From Anaeramoeba flamelloides (lineage: Eukaryota > Metamonada > Anaeramoebidae): 64,000 nt of DNA. The position numbers and the translations under genes were made by a program. Under the pieces are notes generated by a model. That model was given only the letters and a program-made list of their open reading frames with translations. It ran no database searches and had not been told where the DNA came from. The stretch is taken from NCBI GenBank assembly GCA_027625915.1, contig JANTQA010000029.1, positions 2,914,001 through 2,978,000 of the forward strand, in the 5' to 3' direction. Shown one piece after another: positions 1 through 12,239 of the stretch. The first letter of the stretch is position 1. Every line of letters begins with the position of its first letter.

Positions 1-169
1 AAGTGTTTAAGAAAAAAATTCAAATGAAATTTAGAAGGAACGTTTTTTTTCTTTTACAAATAAAGAAATCTTGAATATTTTTGAAAACGCTTTTAGAATA
101 TTGTTATACAGTTGTTGTTTGTTTTTTTACTTTTTATTTGAAAAGAGAAAAAATGAAAAAAAGACATAC

Positions 170-266
170 CATGACGAGTAAAAGTCTGGAAAAGAACCAA
201 TTTCTTTTCAGTTGAAACCTGAGTAAAACAAAAGACAAGAATAAGAGTTAAAAGTAAAACTTTCAT
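170..266 (-). CDS. Histidine acid phosphatase, first exon only (partial)
   Basis: Reading minus from the ATG at 266, the exon encodes a hydrophobic signal peptide (MKVLLLTLILVFCFTQVST) followed by KKLVLFQTFTRHG. The RHG tripeptide after a short hydrophobic strand is the start of the RHGxRxP motif of clade-2 histidine phosphatases, whose His is the phospho-accepting nucleophile. The exon ends after the first base of the Gly codon at a good donor, GTATGT (169-164). No acceptor is visible between 164 and the window edge, so the rest of the gene lies outside. A secreted or lysosomal acid phosphatase is the likely product. An upstream in-frame ATG at 350 exists, but the internal Met begins a proper signal peptide and is preferred. 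Only 32 codons are visible, so the family call rests on one motif plus the signal peptide. Confidence 0.6.
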
Positions 267-1034
267 TTTGCACCAAAAAACAAAAAAATGAAAACAATTT
301 TGAATACTTTTTGGGAGCAAATTGTGAAATAAGATCAAAAAACATTGCAATAATTTCAGAACACGAGGAACAGTCTACAAATAAAATTCTAATGAACTTT
401 TTGGTTTTATTGGGAGTAATTGGCAAGAAAAATTGGAAAAGAGAAGTTTTGGAAATTAGTTAAATTTTTCGTTTATGTAATAGACTTTTTCTTGGATTAA
501 CTATTGGAGATTATTGTAGAAATAAATTCTACTGTAATCAAATTCTATTTGTGTTATATAACACAAATATACAGTCTTACTTGACTCATCACATTTTTTT
601 TTGAATTAGTCCACATTAAAGAAAAGAAGTAAGTCTCCAATTCTTCACTCTGAGAATAAAATATAAATTACTGAAAAATTAAATTATGTTATTTTTTTTA
701 TTAAGGACTATGTTGGCAATTTAGCAAATTGTCTTAAGACCTTTTGAACCAATATCATGGAATATGTGAAGGAATGATCTGGGAAATATTCTTTCCAATT
801 TGGATCAAAAAATCATTTTATGTCATTTTTTTAAATGAAAAATGAAAAAGAAATTTTAAGATACATGAACCCGAACGCCTTGTTCAGGATCCCGAAAAGT
901 AAAAAGAAAAATTATCACAATTATCTAAATTTAAATACACTTCATAAAAAATAGCACTAACTACAAAAGATACATTCCCAATGATTTTTGATCATCGAGT
1001 TACGTTGAATTTTCACATGGCCCACTCAAAAAAA

Positions 1035-1588
1035 TAATCCATTCCAACCCTACAGAAATATCTATATGACATAGATATTGGTTGTCTATTATAAAATTCT
1101 AATTTTTGAAATATAAAATTCAATTTCGATCATAAGATCAAAATTTCAACTTCTCTTATTTCATTTGAGTTATTTTTTTTTGAAAAAAAAAAAAGAAATA
1201 AATTAAAATTTAATTAAGAATTGAAATTAAAAGTTGAAATATCCCAGAATAAATATTAGAAAAAAAATCTTAGAAACTTGAAAGTATAGAAACTCCAAAA
1301 CTATTTTTCGATCATTGCTTCTAAATTATTTAAATCCTGGGATTTTAAAAATTTTGGAAATTGAAGATCGTAATTAAATGTAAATGTTATAATGGATTTG
1401 TTTGCCAATTTCCAAAACCAAAAAATAAAAAAAATTGGAAAACTTCTTTTTAATCTTCTATGATAAATTTTATGGTTTATGATAAAACTTGAATAATCAT
1501 TTTACTGTTTGTCATACAGGGTAAAATTTGATCATAGAAAATCAATTTCTATTTCTTATAAATTTTAATGACGGGGTTGGAACGGCTG
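1035..1588. mobile_element. Degenerate TIR element (CAGCTGTTCCAA family)
   Basis: The right end reads GGGTTGGAACGGCTG followed by TA. Its reverse complement matches the ends of the better copies at 10999-11396 and 46969-47418. The left end near 1035-1060 keeps only CCATTCCAACCC. Inside, segments near 1105-1150 and 1520-1565 are imperfect inverted copies of each other. No coding sequence is seen. The rest of 267-1996 is AT-rich sequence with T-runs at about 1657-1678 and 1847-1859 and no gene that I can support. Confidence 0.35.
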
Positions 1589-1996
1589 TAGAGAATTATT
1601 TTTATTAGATCGACAACCAAAATAACAAGTTTTCACACTTAAAACAAGATAATCTCTTTTTTTTTTTTTTTTTTTTTCATTCTTCAAGGAATATAAACAT
1701 TAAATTAAAGCTATACTCTGTCTTACAATCTATCCTTAATGATTACTAGGATAAAAAACTCAAAACAAATATTGAGAGTATTCAGACAAACACGTACATC
1801 TTTTGTTGAATCTCCTCTCCTAATTAACAATGTAAAAAACCCAATTTTTTTTTTTTTTTACAATATAAAATGAATAATAACCAATTTAACTTCACTTATA
1901 ATTATTAAATAAAAGTGGATTTTTTTATTTTTATTTTCTTTAGCTCCAGTAAAATAATAATAATAAACAAAGAAATGAATCTATAAATGGGCATAT

Positions 1997-4900
1997 TTAT
2001 AATTCATTGTCTTTAGTTATAAGATCAATTACCCAATCATTCCCAATATAAATATTTGGTTTTCGAATTGTTAAAATCTTATTTTGTAATTCGAATTCTA
2101 ATGATTTTGAATTATTTAATTTAATGTCTTGAATATTATTTTTTGACAATCCTAAGATTACTATTCGTTCTATTAATGTTGAATCATAATTATTATGGAA
2201 AGTTTTTGTAAATAATTTATTATTTTGGAAAATAATTTTTTGATGGATATATTTCTTTAACTTTTTAAAATCATAACTATGCCCGTCATCAATATATATG
2301 CTGCCAGAAGACTTTTGGTTTTCATCAAGGAAAACAAATAAAGTGATAGGGTCGTTACTCATTAAATGTGTACATTTTCTAATTCTCGTCTTTCTGGGAA
2401 CGATTTTCCCACCACGATAAAACACTGGGATTTTTTCGATGGGCGTTTTAACAGTAAAAAGTTTTCCTTTACTTTTCATTTTTTTAAAAGTTTCGAAATC
2501 ATACCAAATTCCTTTTGGTAAATATATTTTTTTAGTTTTTTGCTCTTTTTCTGATATTGGGAAAACAAGGATTGATGAGCCTATCATATAGGATTGCAAT
2601 TCGTATTTTTTTTGTGTTGGGTTTATTTCATTTGGGAAAACTAACCATAATGGCCTCATAATTGGTTTACCCAACGTGGATGCTTTATGGAATTGTGTGT
2701 AATAAAATGGCAATAAGGAATAGCGGTTTTTTATCCATTTACGAATAATGCCCGTATACGGTTCGCCAAAAACCCAAGGCTCCATTTTTTTGGTATCAGT
2801 ATGGGAATGGCTTCTAAAAAAGGGATGGAAAGATCCTGTTTGAAACCATCTTGTTAATAATTCTGCTTCTGGGTTTTTTAAAAAGCCACCAACATCATCA
2901 CCAACAAAGGGCAGACCTGCTAAATTCAATGAAACTAACATTGAATCGGTGTATTTTAAATGCTCCCAGTTCGCAGTATTATCGCCAGTCCAAATGGCAC
3001 TATATTTTTGAGATCCTGCAAAAAATGATCTTGATAAAATAAATGGCCTTTCATTTTGATCTTGATTCCTATTAATTAATCCATTAAAGGTTGACTGTGT
3101 TACTAATAAACCATAAAGGTTATGAATGTTTCGATTTTCAATTTCTCCAAAATGAATTGTATCACGTGGTAACGTATTTTCCGGTAAATGGAAAACTGAT
3201 GGTTCATTCATATCATTCCAGATATATAAATTTTTTGTCGATCCTTCATATTTATCATAACTAAATCTTGAGCTCCACCATTCACGTACTTTTGGATTTA
3301 AAAAATCAGGCCAGAGTGATAATCCTAAAGTTACGTAAAAATAATAGTATTTTAGAAAAGAAGTAATGTGTTTTTTTAGAAAAGATTTTTTTATTTTATT
3401 TATTTAATGAATAGAGTTCATTAAAAAGGTAAAATAATAGAGTAGTTGCGTGAAATAAATAATAAATTATTAAAAATAGTATCGATTGTGTAATTTTGAA
3501 TTTCTATCAAGTAAAAAATAATAGATTCCAGCATTTTGATCTATTATCTAATTAATTTTATTTTAAAAATATTAACAATTAATAATGCAAAGGGTGGTAA
3601 ATCCTTAAAAAAAACTTATAATTGAAAAGAACTTTAAAGCTATTTCCAAAAAAATCAGGGAAAATTTATTTTTCAAATATCTTTATTAAACTTAATTCAA
3701 AAAACTATTTAAATATATTAAATTTGTAAAAACCATATTTTTTAGATTCTTCGTAATAATCCAATTTGTTTACTAGTATGCTATTACAGAAATAAAATAT
3801 ATTAAAATTTCTGATCTTGATTTTATCTTTAATTTTTTAGATGTTAAAATTGGTAATTTATTTTTTTCCTTATGATCAAAAAAATTGTTTTTCCAAAGAG
3901 GTTTAATCTTGAAAAAATTTTTCAGAGAAGGAAAAATGTATAACATATCAGCAAAAAGCGATATCTTAATATTTTGTTTTTTTTTACTAAATTTGTCATT
4001 TTTCCAAAAACTATAAAACTTTTCCTGGGTGCACCCACAAGAGAGAGGTTTTTTGTCAACAAAACTTGGGGTTTCTAATCGAAAAAAAATTCGATTTAAT
4101 AACTGAATAAAAATGTTTGGGGTTGAAACAGAAATTCAAAAATAGAAAATAATTTTAAGAAATCAAAAAACAAAAAAAAACCCAAACATTTTTATTCTTT
4201 TATTAAATTGAATTATTTTTCGATTAGAAACCCCAAGTTTTGTTGACAAAAAACCTCTCTCTTGTGGGTGCACCCAGGAAAAGTTTTATAGTTTTTGGAA
4301 AAATGACAAATTTAGTAAAAAAACTTGATATATTAAGATATCACTTTTTGCACATGTGAATAGCATTTTATTGTTTAAACAAAAGTGTATGTGTCTTTAT
4401 CGCGTTATCCATTTTTTATTGAATAAGTTCCTCGTTTTTTTTTCTCCAATAAAAGTGTTTAATTTTTTTGAAATAATTTGTTGAATATATTTTTAAACAC
4501 ACACAATAGGTATTTGTCCTATACTTTGTATGAATATTGAACTTAATTTTATCTTACCAATTTACTAACAGAAATACTTCAAAGAGAAATATCATATAAA
4601 ATGTGTAAAAAAATGCACCGCTTTTTTGGATATGTCTTAAGGGAGTGGCTACCATAAAGTCAAAATTTTCACTTTTTAATATTTTTAAAGAAGATTTGAA
4701 AACCATATTTTAAACTTTGGATGTGCCTAGTTACTTTTTAATATTTAAAGTACTTGTTGAAAAACAATTTATTAATTTTAATTTCAAAGGTAAAATAAAA
4801 TGCAAACAATAGAATGTTAAGTTAATTTGTTTAATCTACTTTGGGGAATTTTAAATGGTATAACCTTTATTCGAATCTCACCATTCTATTGTGGCATTTT

Positions 4901-7900
4901 ATTTTATGTTGGTTAAAAATCTAATAAATTGTTTTTAAACCAAGCACTTTTTTTACTCAAAATCAAACAAAACCACAACTAAATAAACAAAACAGTTTTC
5001 AGATCCAATTGTAAATTAAAAAAAAAAAAGTTAAAATGTTTACTTCTGGTATAAGACTCTTATTTTTATTGAACTTGCTCTAAAATGTAAAAGGACCAAT
5101 ATTTACTTAGATCAATAAAAAATAAGAAATTGTTAACAATCTCAAGATCCTTCATTTTATTTTAAACCTTTTTTGTGAAATATTTTGAATTTAAACTGCT
5201 GTTTTTAAAAAATGGTTCTGTCAAGCGATTGCTTTAACTAAAGAGAATCATAAATATTGAATACACTTAATGATTTCTATTATCCTGGGTATTTTTATTG
5301 TTAATAAATCCGATCTGATGATAAGTTGGGATTTAAGGATTATTCCAAAAATATATAGGTATTGTCGATGCAAATGTTCAGTCAACCCACCAACCAGGTA
5401 TCAAACCACAAGAAAAATATCTTTTGATCTGATCACTGGTTTAATTTGTTTCTTTTAGTTTATTTTTCAAAATTGATTGTTTTTTTTGAAAAGATCTTGG
5501 TATGATCAAATTATTATTTTTCTAATTCTAAAATATGTTAAAATTACTTGAAAAGTTACAAAGTAAGAAATTCCAAATTATTTTTAATACTTTTTATATG
5601 AAGACCAATATCATAGTTTGCAATTTAATCTTATAAAATAGAATCTCACAATTCCAAATAATTATACATTTTACTAAAAATAATTAGGAATTGAAATAAA
5701 AATTCGAAATTAATCTTTTGTAAACTTCGTAATGAATAATTATTATGAACCCAAGTGGGCATTTTGTAAAATTCACAAAATAACGGATTTTAAAATTTGG
5801 AAAGGTAATAGAAATAGTTTTTTTTTGATTTTATTGTTCTAATATATTTTGTTAAATTCATTGAGTTGAAGTTGAGTAAATATTGTAAAAAAAAGTTTAA
5901 ATAAATCCTAGTTTAATGCTTTAAAAAAATAAGGATATATTTGTATTTATTAAAATTCAAAAGAATTATCTAGAAAATATTATGGCGCTTTTGTAACATA
6001 AAAACAAAAGGTAGTTTATTATTTTATTAATAATTAATAAGTTACTAAAACATTTCAAATTGATGGAAAATAAATTTTTTTAAAATCAAACGAATACATC
6101 CAATAAATTGATTATTCTTTCTGAAGCAAAATTTAAAAATATCAGATTTTCTTGAACCAAAACTAAAATTAAATGAATTAAATGAAAAGGGGATTTGAAA
6201 ATTCATTTTGGGAATTCTTTAGAAATAGAAAGTAATTTATTTCTCAAAAATTTTCCAAACAAAAGTATTTCGATGAAAAATTAAAAATAAAACCAATTAA
6301 AGAATAAGTAATTGTGTCTAAAAGGTTACAGATAAGGTCAAGAAATAAATGATTTTTTTTTATTTTTTTCTTGATCAATTTTTTAATTATTTTGATTTGC
6401 TATTATTTAATTGGTCTGTAAATAGATTATACTAGAATATCTGACACACCGGTTTTTATTTAATCATTAATGTGTTTAGTGAAAGAAATGGTGTTAATGT
6501 TCAATTTCGTATAAACTGAGGAACTCAAAAGTGGTAAAATGTACTTACTCTCTTAACTTAAAAACAAAATTTATTATAAAGGGTTTTAAAATATTTATCT
6601 TGAGGTTATGTCAAAATAATTTGAATTTAAACTTGAGTAATGATATTAGTTTCGTTTTGGAATTTTATTACTTTCGTTTTGAAATTTTCTTTCTTTATTT
6701 TTTTTTGGTTTTAACAAATTTAAATTGGTTTAGAGACAAACAAACCAAAAATTAAAAGAAACAGTCGTTAACTTTTCACATTTTTCATTTTTCTGTAAAA
6801 ATTTCAATAAAAAAATACACTACAAGAATTGCACAATCCATACAAATACTTTCAAGACCTTTTCGAACTTTCAAACTGACAGTCTGCAAGATTTCAGTCT
6901 CTGATATTCTTTCATATTTTTTTGAAATTTCGAATACTTGATACAAACTTTTGTAGAGCCAAAAAAGGTTAAAAAATAATAATTAACAAAAGATAACATT
7001 TTGAATTTTAATTGAAATTTTTGAAAGTTATCGAAAAGAAAAAATATTTGTTAACTTTTAAAAACCGGAAACTCTTTTTATGAAAACCGAAAAGTGGAAA
7101 GTTATTTAAATTACATGTTTTTAAAAGTTTGACTTGTAACAACTTTTCAATTAAAAGTTGTTTGAATATTGATCTTGTAATTCCTTTCAAAATTTGGAAC
7201 AATTTCAAAAAAACAAAAGTGTTGTGAAGGAAAAAAAAGTGAGTACAATTTTTGTTCTATTCTTGTGTGTAATTATCAAACAAACCCTATTTTTTTCACA
7301 TTTCCTTTTTCCAATCTTAATTTTTTGGAATTTAATTTTTCCCTTGTAGAGAGATGTGATTTGTTCTGAGTGTGTTCGAAGTTCCTTTAATTATTTTGTT
7401 CTTAGAATTGAATGAACTCTATCATTATAAAAGTTATATCTCACACTGTTTAAATTGATTAAACCCAAAGAAAAAAAAAAAAAAAAATTAAATGCCATTT
7501 TTTTTAAAAAAGTGTAACTCAAGCTGCTTTAAAGAGTGAATCAATTCACCCAACTAATAAGCTATTTTTTAGTCAAAGAGGCCCAGTTGTAATGGGTGAA
7601 ATACATGTGTTTAAAGGGTTTGCATAGATATTAGAAGAAAAATTTTATTTTGGAAATTTTCAAAATTGAAATCATTTTTTCACATTTGCACATTTGTGTT
7701 TTTTTTTTTCGATTTTTTTTTTTAAAGCCTAATTCAGTTGTAAAATTTTTTTTTATTGCAAGATCAAGAGTCACTCGGTTAAAAACATGTTTTTCTAAGG
7801 TTATTGAAACCATGTAAAGATTGTTGAAAAATCATATTGATTTCTATTGCAATTCTATTCGATCCTTGATCCTGTTGATATTTGTTTAATAAATGTAAAA

Positions 7901-9730
7901 AATTTTCACTTCATTTTCATTTCCTTTTTTCAAATAGAGACCTCAAATACCAACACACTTCGCTTGAAGACTTGATTTCTAAAAGAAAAGTATGAAAAAT
8001 GAAGTGAAAATTGTTTCCTATTTATTATTCAAATCCCAGTTGGAAGTTCAAAACGAACATTGTTGTTTTTCTCAATTTGGAAACCTAAGAATTTGAGTTT
8101 TTCAATTTTTAAGAAAATTTATTGATTAATTAGTTTTCTTTCAGACATATATCAACATTTCTTTGATGTGTATTATTCTGATTATTTCTTATTTGTTCTT
8201 CAAAGGTCAATTATATAAAATAATTGATATTTGAAAAAAAATGTTGGGCCCCTTTGACTGAAACAGAGTTTAGTTTTTAAAACCAGTCGTTCGAACTTTT
8301 TATAAAACAACTGTTATAATAAATTAAAAAATATTACCTGGCCAGCATTCCCCTTCAAAAAATTTGTTTGTCTTTGTATTTTGCTGAATAAAGAAATCGC
8401 TTTCTAAAGCATCTTTAAAGAGTTCCCAATTTGGATCCTTTTTGATATGGGGATCAACAACGCTCACCATTTTGCGCCCAGGCTTTGAGATGGTGTCTAT
8501 CAACCCTGAGGGGTTTGGGAAATTGATTGGATCGAAGGTAAAGTATTTAATACCTTCTGTGTGTTCGATGTCCAGCCACAAGACATCAAAGGGGATATCC
8601 AATTGATCAAATGTCGACTGTAGTCTTAAGATTTCTTTTTCGGATTTATAGGTATACCGAGACTGGTGGTAGCCAAGGGAAAAAATTGGTGGTAGGAAAG
8701 GAAACCCCGTTAGCTTTGCATAATTGGTAAAAGTTTGGTACATTTGCTTTTCTTTTCCGACAATGATAAAAAGATCAATGACACCCGTTTCGGACATGAA
8801 ATGGACGGCTCTGTTTTTTTTGAACTGTTTGTTTTTTGTTTTCATCCGGTCTGTTGAAATGTCAACCCAAGTCTCTGCTGGGTTGTTCCAAAAAACTGCG
8901 TTGAGCATTTCTTTTTTTTTCGTTTTACTTAGGATCATTGGAACTGCGCCATATAATGCTTCACGTGAACCGATTTCATAATCTAAAACGTCAACGTTGA
9001 ATAACCGGTATGGCTCTCCTTCTTTTGTGTCCTCTAAAGATAACCCTGTTGTATGTTCGGGGAGCCCATAAAGATTTCCTGAATTTTGAAATGTGATATC
9101 GAGTGAAACAGAAGATCCACCATAGGGCTCAGAATCGCTCTGGCTGGATCCTTGCTTTGGTTTGCTTTGTTTGCTCTGTTTGCTTGTTTTGGATGTTTCA
9201 AAGGACAACAGTGATTTGTCGTTGATTTTGAGAATCTCTTCGCCATCTAAAGAAAGGACGCTGATTCCAAAGTGTTCTTTTTTTTCTAATTTGATTAAAA
9301 AAGAAGATTCCTTTTGATTGCTTTCATCATCCATTTTAAAGAAACAGTAATCTTCAGACTCCTCAAGGATATACTTTTGTTGCTCAAACGTTTCCTTTGC
9401 TAGAAGGCTTTCCATTTGGTAACGATTATTCTTTGGATCTTCTTCATTGATTATAACCCTCACCACGTTAGCCAATGGAAAAGTGATTTGTAAGATTAAT
9501 GACCCGTGTTTATTCTTTGAATTTTTGCGCTCTAATTTGCACTCGAATAATTGCTTTTCGGTTTTAATGCTGTTTGGTATAATTTGGTAGAAACTTTCTT
9601 TTGTTTTTTCTTGAAACAGTTTTCTTGATTTACAGTAATTACTGTCCCGACATTTTTTAAAGTTTTGTTCTTCATTGCAACACGTAAGACAAACAAGAAA
9701 AAACAGAAAAATAAATTGGTTTGTTTTCAT
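1997..9730 (-). CDS. GANAB: Glucosidase II alpha subunit (GH31), 2 exons
   Basis: Exons are 9730-8338 and 3324-1997, predicted 906 aa (human GANAB is about 944). The enzyme trims the inner glucoses of N-glycans in the ER lumen. Residues 1-18 look like a signal peptide, and NFKKCRDSNYCKSRKL matches the conserved cysteine-rich N-terminus of the family. The GH31 barrel contains WLDIEHTEG (about 385-393). The nucleophile motif IWNDMNEPS puts the catalytic Asp at 502, and IWTGDNTANW puts the acid/base Asp at about 579. RYSLLPFYY, MRPLW and the C-terminal beta domain follow. The donor GTAATA at 8337 and acceptor TTTAG at 3325 join ECWP-G to LSLWPDF in phase 1, giving the same spacing as animal enzymes. 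The intron is 5,013 bp and full of repeats. The protein ends in KDNEL, which vaguely resembles an ER-retention tail; the family normally relies on the beta subunit. No break is seen in either exon. Confidence 0.95.
3951..4351. repeat. 400-bp foldback (palindromic) element
   Basis: The left arm (3951 to about 4128) and right arm (about 4178-4351) are near-perfect reverse complements. They share the outer GCAAAAAGYGATATCTTAATA, the middle CCTGGGTGCACCCACAAG and the inner AAAAATGTTTGGG, with a loop of about 50 bp. It has no coding capacity and no clear target duplication. It sits inside the glucosidase II intron, so the transcript could form a very long hairpin. It is probably a foldback MITE. 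Confidence 0.85.
4745..4955. repeat. Imperfect 210-bp inverted repeat
   Basis: The left arm includes CAATTTATTAATTTTAATTT and GGTAAAATAAAATGC...ATAGAATG. The right arm carries their reverse complement (CATTCTATTGTGGCATTTTA, then AATAAATTG). The loop is about 60 bp, around 4835-4890. Likely a decayed MITE in the glucosidase II intron; no coding potential. Confidence 0.55.
6100..6555 (+). repeat. Dispersed repeat R1, copy 1
   Basis: This segment aligns in the same orientation with 12240-13325 and 63815-64000. Shared stretches include AATTTTCCAAACAAAAGT, TTGATCAATTTTTTAATTA and GTAAAATGTAC. It lacks the 600-bp insertion present in the second copy and therefore serves as the empty site. No coding sequence is recognised. 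It may be the remains of an old element; ends are approximate. Confidence 0.6.
6795..7245 (+). repeat. Dispersed repeat R2, copy 1 (uninterrupted)
   Basis: It matches 10035-11640 over its whole length, beginning TTGCACAATCCATACAAA and running through GATTTCAGTCT, AATAATTAACAAAAGATAAC and GAAACTCTTTTTATGAAAAC. The other copy carries two insertions that are absent here, so this copy shows the original target sites. The open frame on the minus strand at 7008-7208 is a chance reading inside the repeat. Confidence 0.7.
7565..8270 (-). mobile_element. M1 MITE, copy 1 (about 700 bp)
   Basis: It has the M1 terminal inverted repeats, CAGTCAAAGGGGCCC-like at both ends (AGTCAAAGAGGCCC on the left, GGGCCCCTTTGACTG on the right). 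Its interior is the reverse complement of 21313-22005 and 26390-27100. It contains no transposase. It lies at the 3' end of the first copy of the repeat tract in the glucosidase II intron, only about 65 bp from the exon 1 donor. A dinucleotide TA flank is plausible. Confidence 0.8.
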
Positions 9731-10186
9731 TTGGCTGTTAAACTCGGAAGAAACGAAATTAAAAAAATAAACAGATTAGTTCAAAAAGTGGTAAAAAATA
9801 GAATTTAAAGATTATATTCTATATTTGGAAAATGTACTATTCATTGGAGCTCTTTTTTCAGAATTTGTTTCTGTATGAGTTTTTAAACAACAAGGAAATT
9901 TTCTTTTGAGAAATTACTGTTTATGATAAGAAATAAAACAATAATTAGAAATAAATATTAACTAATTCTGAAAATTGTAGAATCTGAAGGATTCTATTGT
10001 TTTATAATCCCAATCTTTCAACTTTTTTCTATATTTCAATATTGAAATTACACAACAAGAATTGCACAATCCATACAAAAACTTTCCAGAATTTTTCGAA
10101 CTTTCATTTAGATAGTCTGCAAGATTTCAGTCTATGATATTCTTTTATATTTTTTCAAATTTCAAATACTTGATATAAACTTTTAA

Positions 10187-10940
10187 GGGATTAGTGTCAC
10201 TATAGATTTCTCGATAATCAAAGTATGTTGTAATTGGGTACAAACGATATTAGTGCACCATGGCTCAAATAGCTCTAAAAAATCTATTATAAATCTTATT
10301 GCTCAATATATTCTTACATTTTTTACTAACAATCACAATTAAAAAAGTTTCATTTTGAAAAAAATTTTTTTTAATTCCTTTTCCCAATCTAAAAATTGAA
10401 ACACAAAATACAGTATTCTGGTAATTAATAATTTAGATTTAGAACTTCCAAAAGTAACTATTTTTACAATTTTTTAATTTCAAAGATTAACTCAATAATC
10501 ATCAACATAAAAGAACAAAGACTGATTATTTTTGTTTGCTTTTGATAAAGATATTTATATCATCAATATATTAGCATGATTTGAGAAATAATTTGTCAAA
10601 AAAATCTATTGGTTAATTATTTAATTTTGAAAAAAAAACGAATTTTTTACCAACTAATCTACATTTCGCCACAAATTTAAGAAAGATATTTTGTGACTTT
10701 GTAGTCTGAATAATGATAATTCAACCTTTGAATTTATGGCGAAATTCAGATTTTATTCTGAAATTGTTGGAGGTTTTTTACTAATACATGGATCATTTTT
10801 TTTTAATTGATAAGATCAACAAATATTACTACTGGGCTAATCGATTTTTTAGAGGCATTTGAACCATGTAGCACTAATGTGGTTAGGTCCAATAACAACA
10901 TCCTTTGTTCCTAGGCTTCTCCTTGGTAGATGCTCATCCC
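10187..10940. mobile_element. TTAA-flanked TIR element, 754 bp
   Basis: The ends are GGGATTAGTGTC (left) and GATGCTCATCCC (right), an imperfect inverted repeat of about 12 bp. Both sides are flanked by TTAA (10183-10186 and 10941-10944). The empty site in R2 copy 1 (about 6950) supports a clean insertion. TTAA duplication is the hallmark of piggyBac-type transposition, although the terminal GGG/CCC polarity is opposite to the usual one. No transposase frame is present, so it would be non-autonomous. Confidence 0.65.
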
Positions 10941-10998
10941 TTAAAAGCCAAAAAAGGGTAAAAAATAATAATTAACAAAAGATAACATTTTGAATTTA

Positions 10999-11396
10999 CC
11001 ACTGTTCCAAGGCTACCATGAAATTTTTTCAATATCAAATTTTGATGTTGATATAGATTTATAAATCTAAGAATATAAGAATAAGAAAGCTTCTATTGGA
11101 AATATTCTTTCATAAATGAGTTTATATGAAAAATATTTTTCTAAAGTGATCGAAAAATAAATTCATTTTTTAGAGGAAATTTTATGTTGTTTCTTAATGA
11201 ATTTTTGATGTTTAGAGTCATTTTGGGTTCTGAAAATTTATTTTTTGAAAATCAGAAAAAATTCTTGAATATGGACTCATTTAGAAATTTTTTTTTTCAA
11301 TATGAGCTTTATTATTCTCAGATTCAACTTTTAAAAATCTATATCAACATCAAAATTTGATATTGATAAAATTTCACAGTAGCTTTGAATTGACTG
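10999..11396. mobile_element. Tc1/mariner-type MITE (CAGCTGTTCCAA family), 398 bp
   Basis: The left end is CCACTGTTCCAAGGCTACCA. The right end, read inward, is CAGTCAATTCAAAGCTAC. Longer inner arms include AAATTTTGATGTTGATATAG and its complement. It is flanked by TA (10997-10998, 11397-11398). Joining the flanks with one TA gives GAATTTTAATTGAAATTTT, exactly the sequence of the empty R2 copy at about 7000-7020. No coding sequence. Confidence 0.8.
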
Positions 11397-12239
11397 TAAT
11401 TGAAATTTTGAAAAGTCATCGAAAAGAAAAATATTTTGTTAACTTTCAATAACCTGAAACTCTTTTTATGAAAACCAAAAAGTGGAAAGTTGTTTAAATT
11501 ACAAGTTTTTAAAAGTTTGTATATTAACAACTTTTACATTAGAAAGATATTGAATTTTGATCATGTAATTTCTTATAAAATTTGGAATAAATTTAAAAAA
11601 ACTAAAAGTGTTCTCAAGTAAAAAAGTGACGAAATTTTTTGTGCTATTTTTGCAACGTTCCTTTAAAAAAGAATTCATTTTTTTAAATTAAACTTTTGGT
11701 TTTAATAAATTTGGTTTTTGATCTTAAAATGCATTTATATGGAATGTTTGAAATTAAACTAAGAGTAAACCAAAAAAAAATTAACTGAAAAGGTGTGCAT
11801 ATTTGAAACAAATCTTACCCTTTTTGAAGACCAAACACAAAAGATCACCTTTCCAGATAAACCAGTTTAAACTAAGAATGAAAAAAAAAAAATTCTAATA
11901 AACTTTATTTTAAAAGATATTTCTTATTTATCCTATTAATTTTGACAAGAAATAAACAAGGGATTGCCTTGAAAATCTTGGTCCATTACTTTTTATTATT
12001 ATTTAAAAAAATATTTTTTTACAAATTTTTTTTTCAAAATTCTTTTTTCAAAATTCTTTTTTAAATTATTTTTATCAAACAAAACCAAAACAAAGAATAA
12101 TATTTCAAAAATTAAAATAAAGGGATTGAATTATTGAAATCCAAAAAAATAACTACAAAGGATTCAACCCAAAAAAAAAGATATGAGAAAAAATTTCAAT
12201 CATAAACAGAATTATTTTAATTTTTCAAATTGAAAGAAA

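Larger units (their letters stand above)
10035..11640 (+). repeat. Dispersed repeat R2, copy 2, split by two insertions
   Basis: This is homologous to 6795-7245, but two unrelated elements have been inserted at 10187-10940 and 10999-11396. Removing both restores collinearity with copy 1. It lies upstream of the glucosidase II start (9730), between that gene and the Grp170 gene. No gene is seen in 9731-13748. Outside the listed repeats the gap is plain AT-rich sequence. Confidence 0.7.

Noticed and set aside
4868-4890. TTCGAATCTCACC resembling a tRNA T-loop
   Set aside because: No acceptor stem, D-arm or anticodon arm can be folded around it, and it lies in the loop of an inverted repeat.
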